A stretch of DNA of 64,000 nt from Myxacorys almedinensis A (GTDB taxonomy: Bacteria; Cyanobacteriota; Cyanobacteriia; Leptolyngbyales; Leptolyngbyaceae), in contig NZ_WVIE01000009.1 of NCBI RefSeq assembly GCF_010091945.1, positions 62,001 through 126,000 on the forward strand. The letters are read 5' to 3'. This document shows positions 63,966-64,000 of this stretch, piece after piece. Each line of letters begins with the position of its first letter. Positions within the stretch are counted from its first letter, which is position 1. Both the position numbers and the translations under genes were made by a program. The notes beneath the pieces were generated by a model. The model saw only the letters and a list, made by a program, of their open reading frames with translations. It did no database searches and was not told the origin of the DNA.

Positions 63966-64000
63966 ACCAGTAACCGCAGAACGAGAGGGCTAATTGTGTA

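Noticed and set aside
1-64000. tRNA, rRNA, tmRNA or 6S RNA genes
   Set aside because: I scanned the intergenic regions by eye for T-arm motifs and found none convincing; a covariance-model search could still find one.

Overview
The window is chromosomal DNA from a cyanobacterium. The evidence is the very frequent octamer GCGATCGC and its core CGATCG (the HIP1 signature), together with genes typical of oxygenic phototrophs: the carotenoid isomerase crtH, the photosystem II assembly lipoprotein psb27, the CcsA-type cytochrome c biogenesis protein, cyanobacterial DUF2555, DUF2949, DUF4079 and KGK proteins, and the 2-oxoglutarate decarboxylase / succinic semialdehyde dehydrogenase pair that closes the cyanobacterial TCA cycle. 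Large cyanobacterial signalling and glycosylation families (a Ser/Thr kinase and a SPINDLY-type O-GlcNAc transferase) fit a filamentous or otherwise large-genome lineage, but the genus cannot be fixed from the sequence alone. I saw no rRNA or tRNA gene, CRISPR array, prophage or intact insertion sequence.

Layout. 0.5-6 kb: crtH, then on the minus strand a Uma2-type nuclease, 2-oxoglutarate decarboxylase and SSADH, with a tandem duplication at the junction of the last two. 6-10 kb: a single-domain response regulator whose 3' end overlaps a DUF2294/MpsC gene, a small membrane protein, an SRPBCC protein and prfB with its programmed +1 frameshift. 10-21 kb: a lone drug-type ABC ATPase, an S9 peptidase, an RRM RNA-binding protein with its terminator, polA, a decayed patch, a YgjP-like metallopeptidase and rplI-dnaB. 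21-26 kb: an exporter ABC half-transporter, hisG (short form), an OmpR regulator and a metallophosphoesterase.

26-34 kb: an unusual HNH-motif protein with a helical N-terminus and membrane segments (the most distinctive unrecognised protein here), a TVP38 plus mercuric-reductase-like pair, ureE-ureF, and a DUF3891 - GAF - receiver/histidine-kinase signalling cluster. 34-46 kb: alpha-amylase, coaBC, DUF2555, an esterase, purH, a MITE-like element, DUF4079, rhomboid, a low-complexity protein, YqaE, a rhodanese, and the operon ccsA - KGK - tilS. 46-64 kb: an adenosine-deaminase-like protein, psb27, a repeat-rich secreted Ser/Thr/Pro protein, an L,D-transpeptidase, DUF2470, a GT4 glycosyltransferase, proB - wecG - ftsE, a GH19-like enzyme with a duplicated N-terminal unit, a KirBac channel, gamma-glutamyltransferase, a Ser/Thr kinase and an O-GlcNAc transferase.

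Most of the region is ordinary housekeeping and regulatory DNA with short transcription units on both strands. Short tandem repeats recur in intergenic DNA (251-280, 8571-8612, 38052-38135, 50373-50415), as is common in cyanobacterial genomes. No large multi-gene undescribed system stands out. The best candidates for new biology are the HNH/membrane protein at 26353-27384, the DUF3891-GAF-kinase cluster at 31128-33637, the ccsA-KGK-tilS operon, and the repeat-rich exported protein at 48029-49123.
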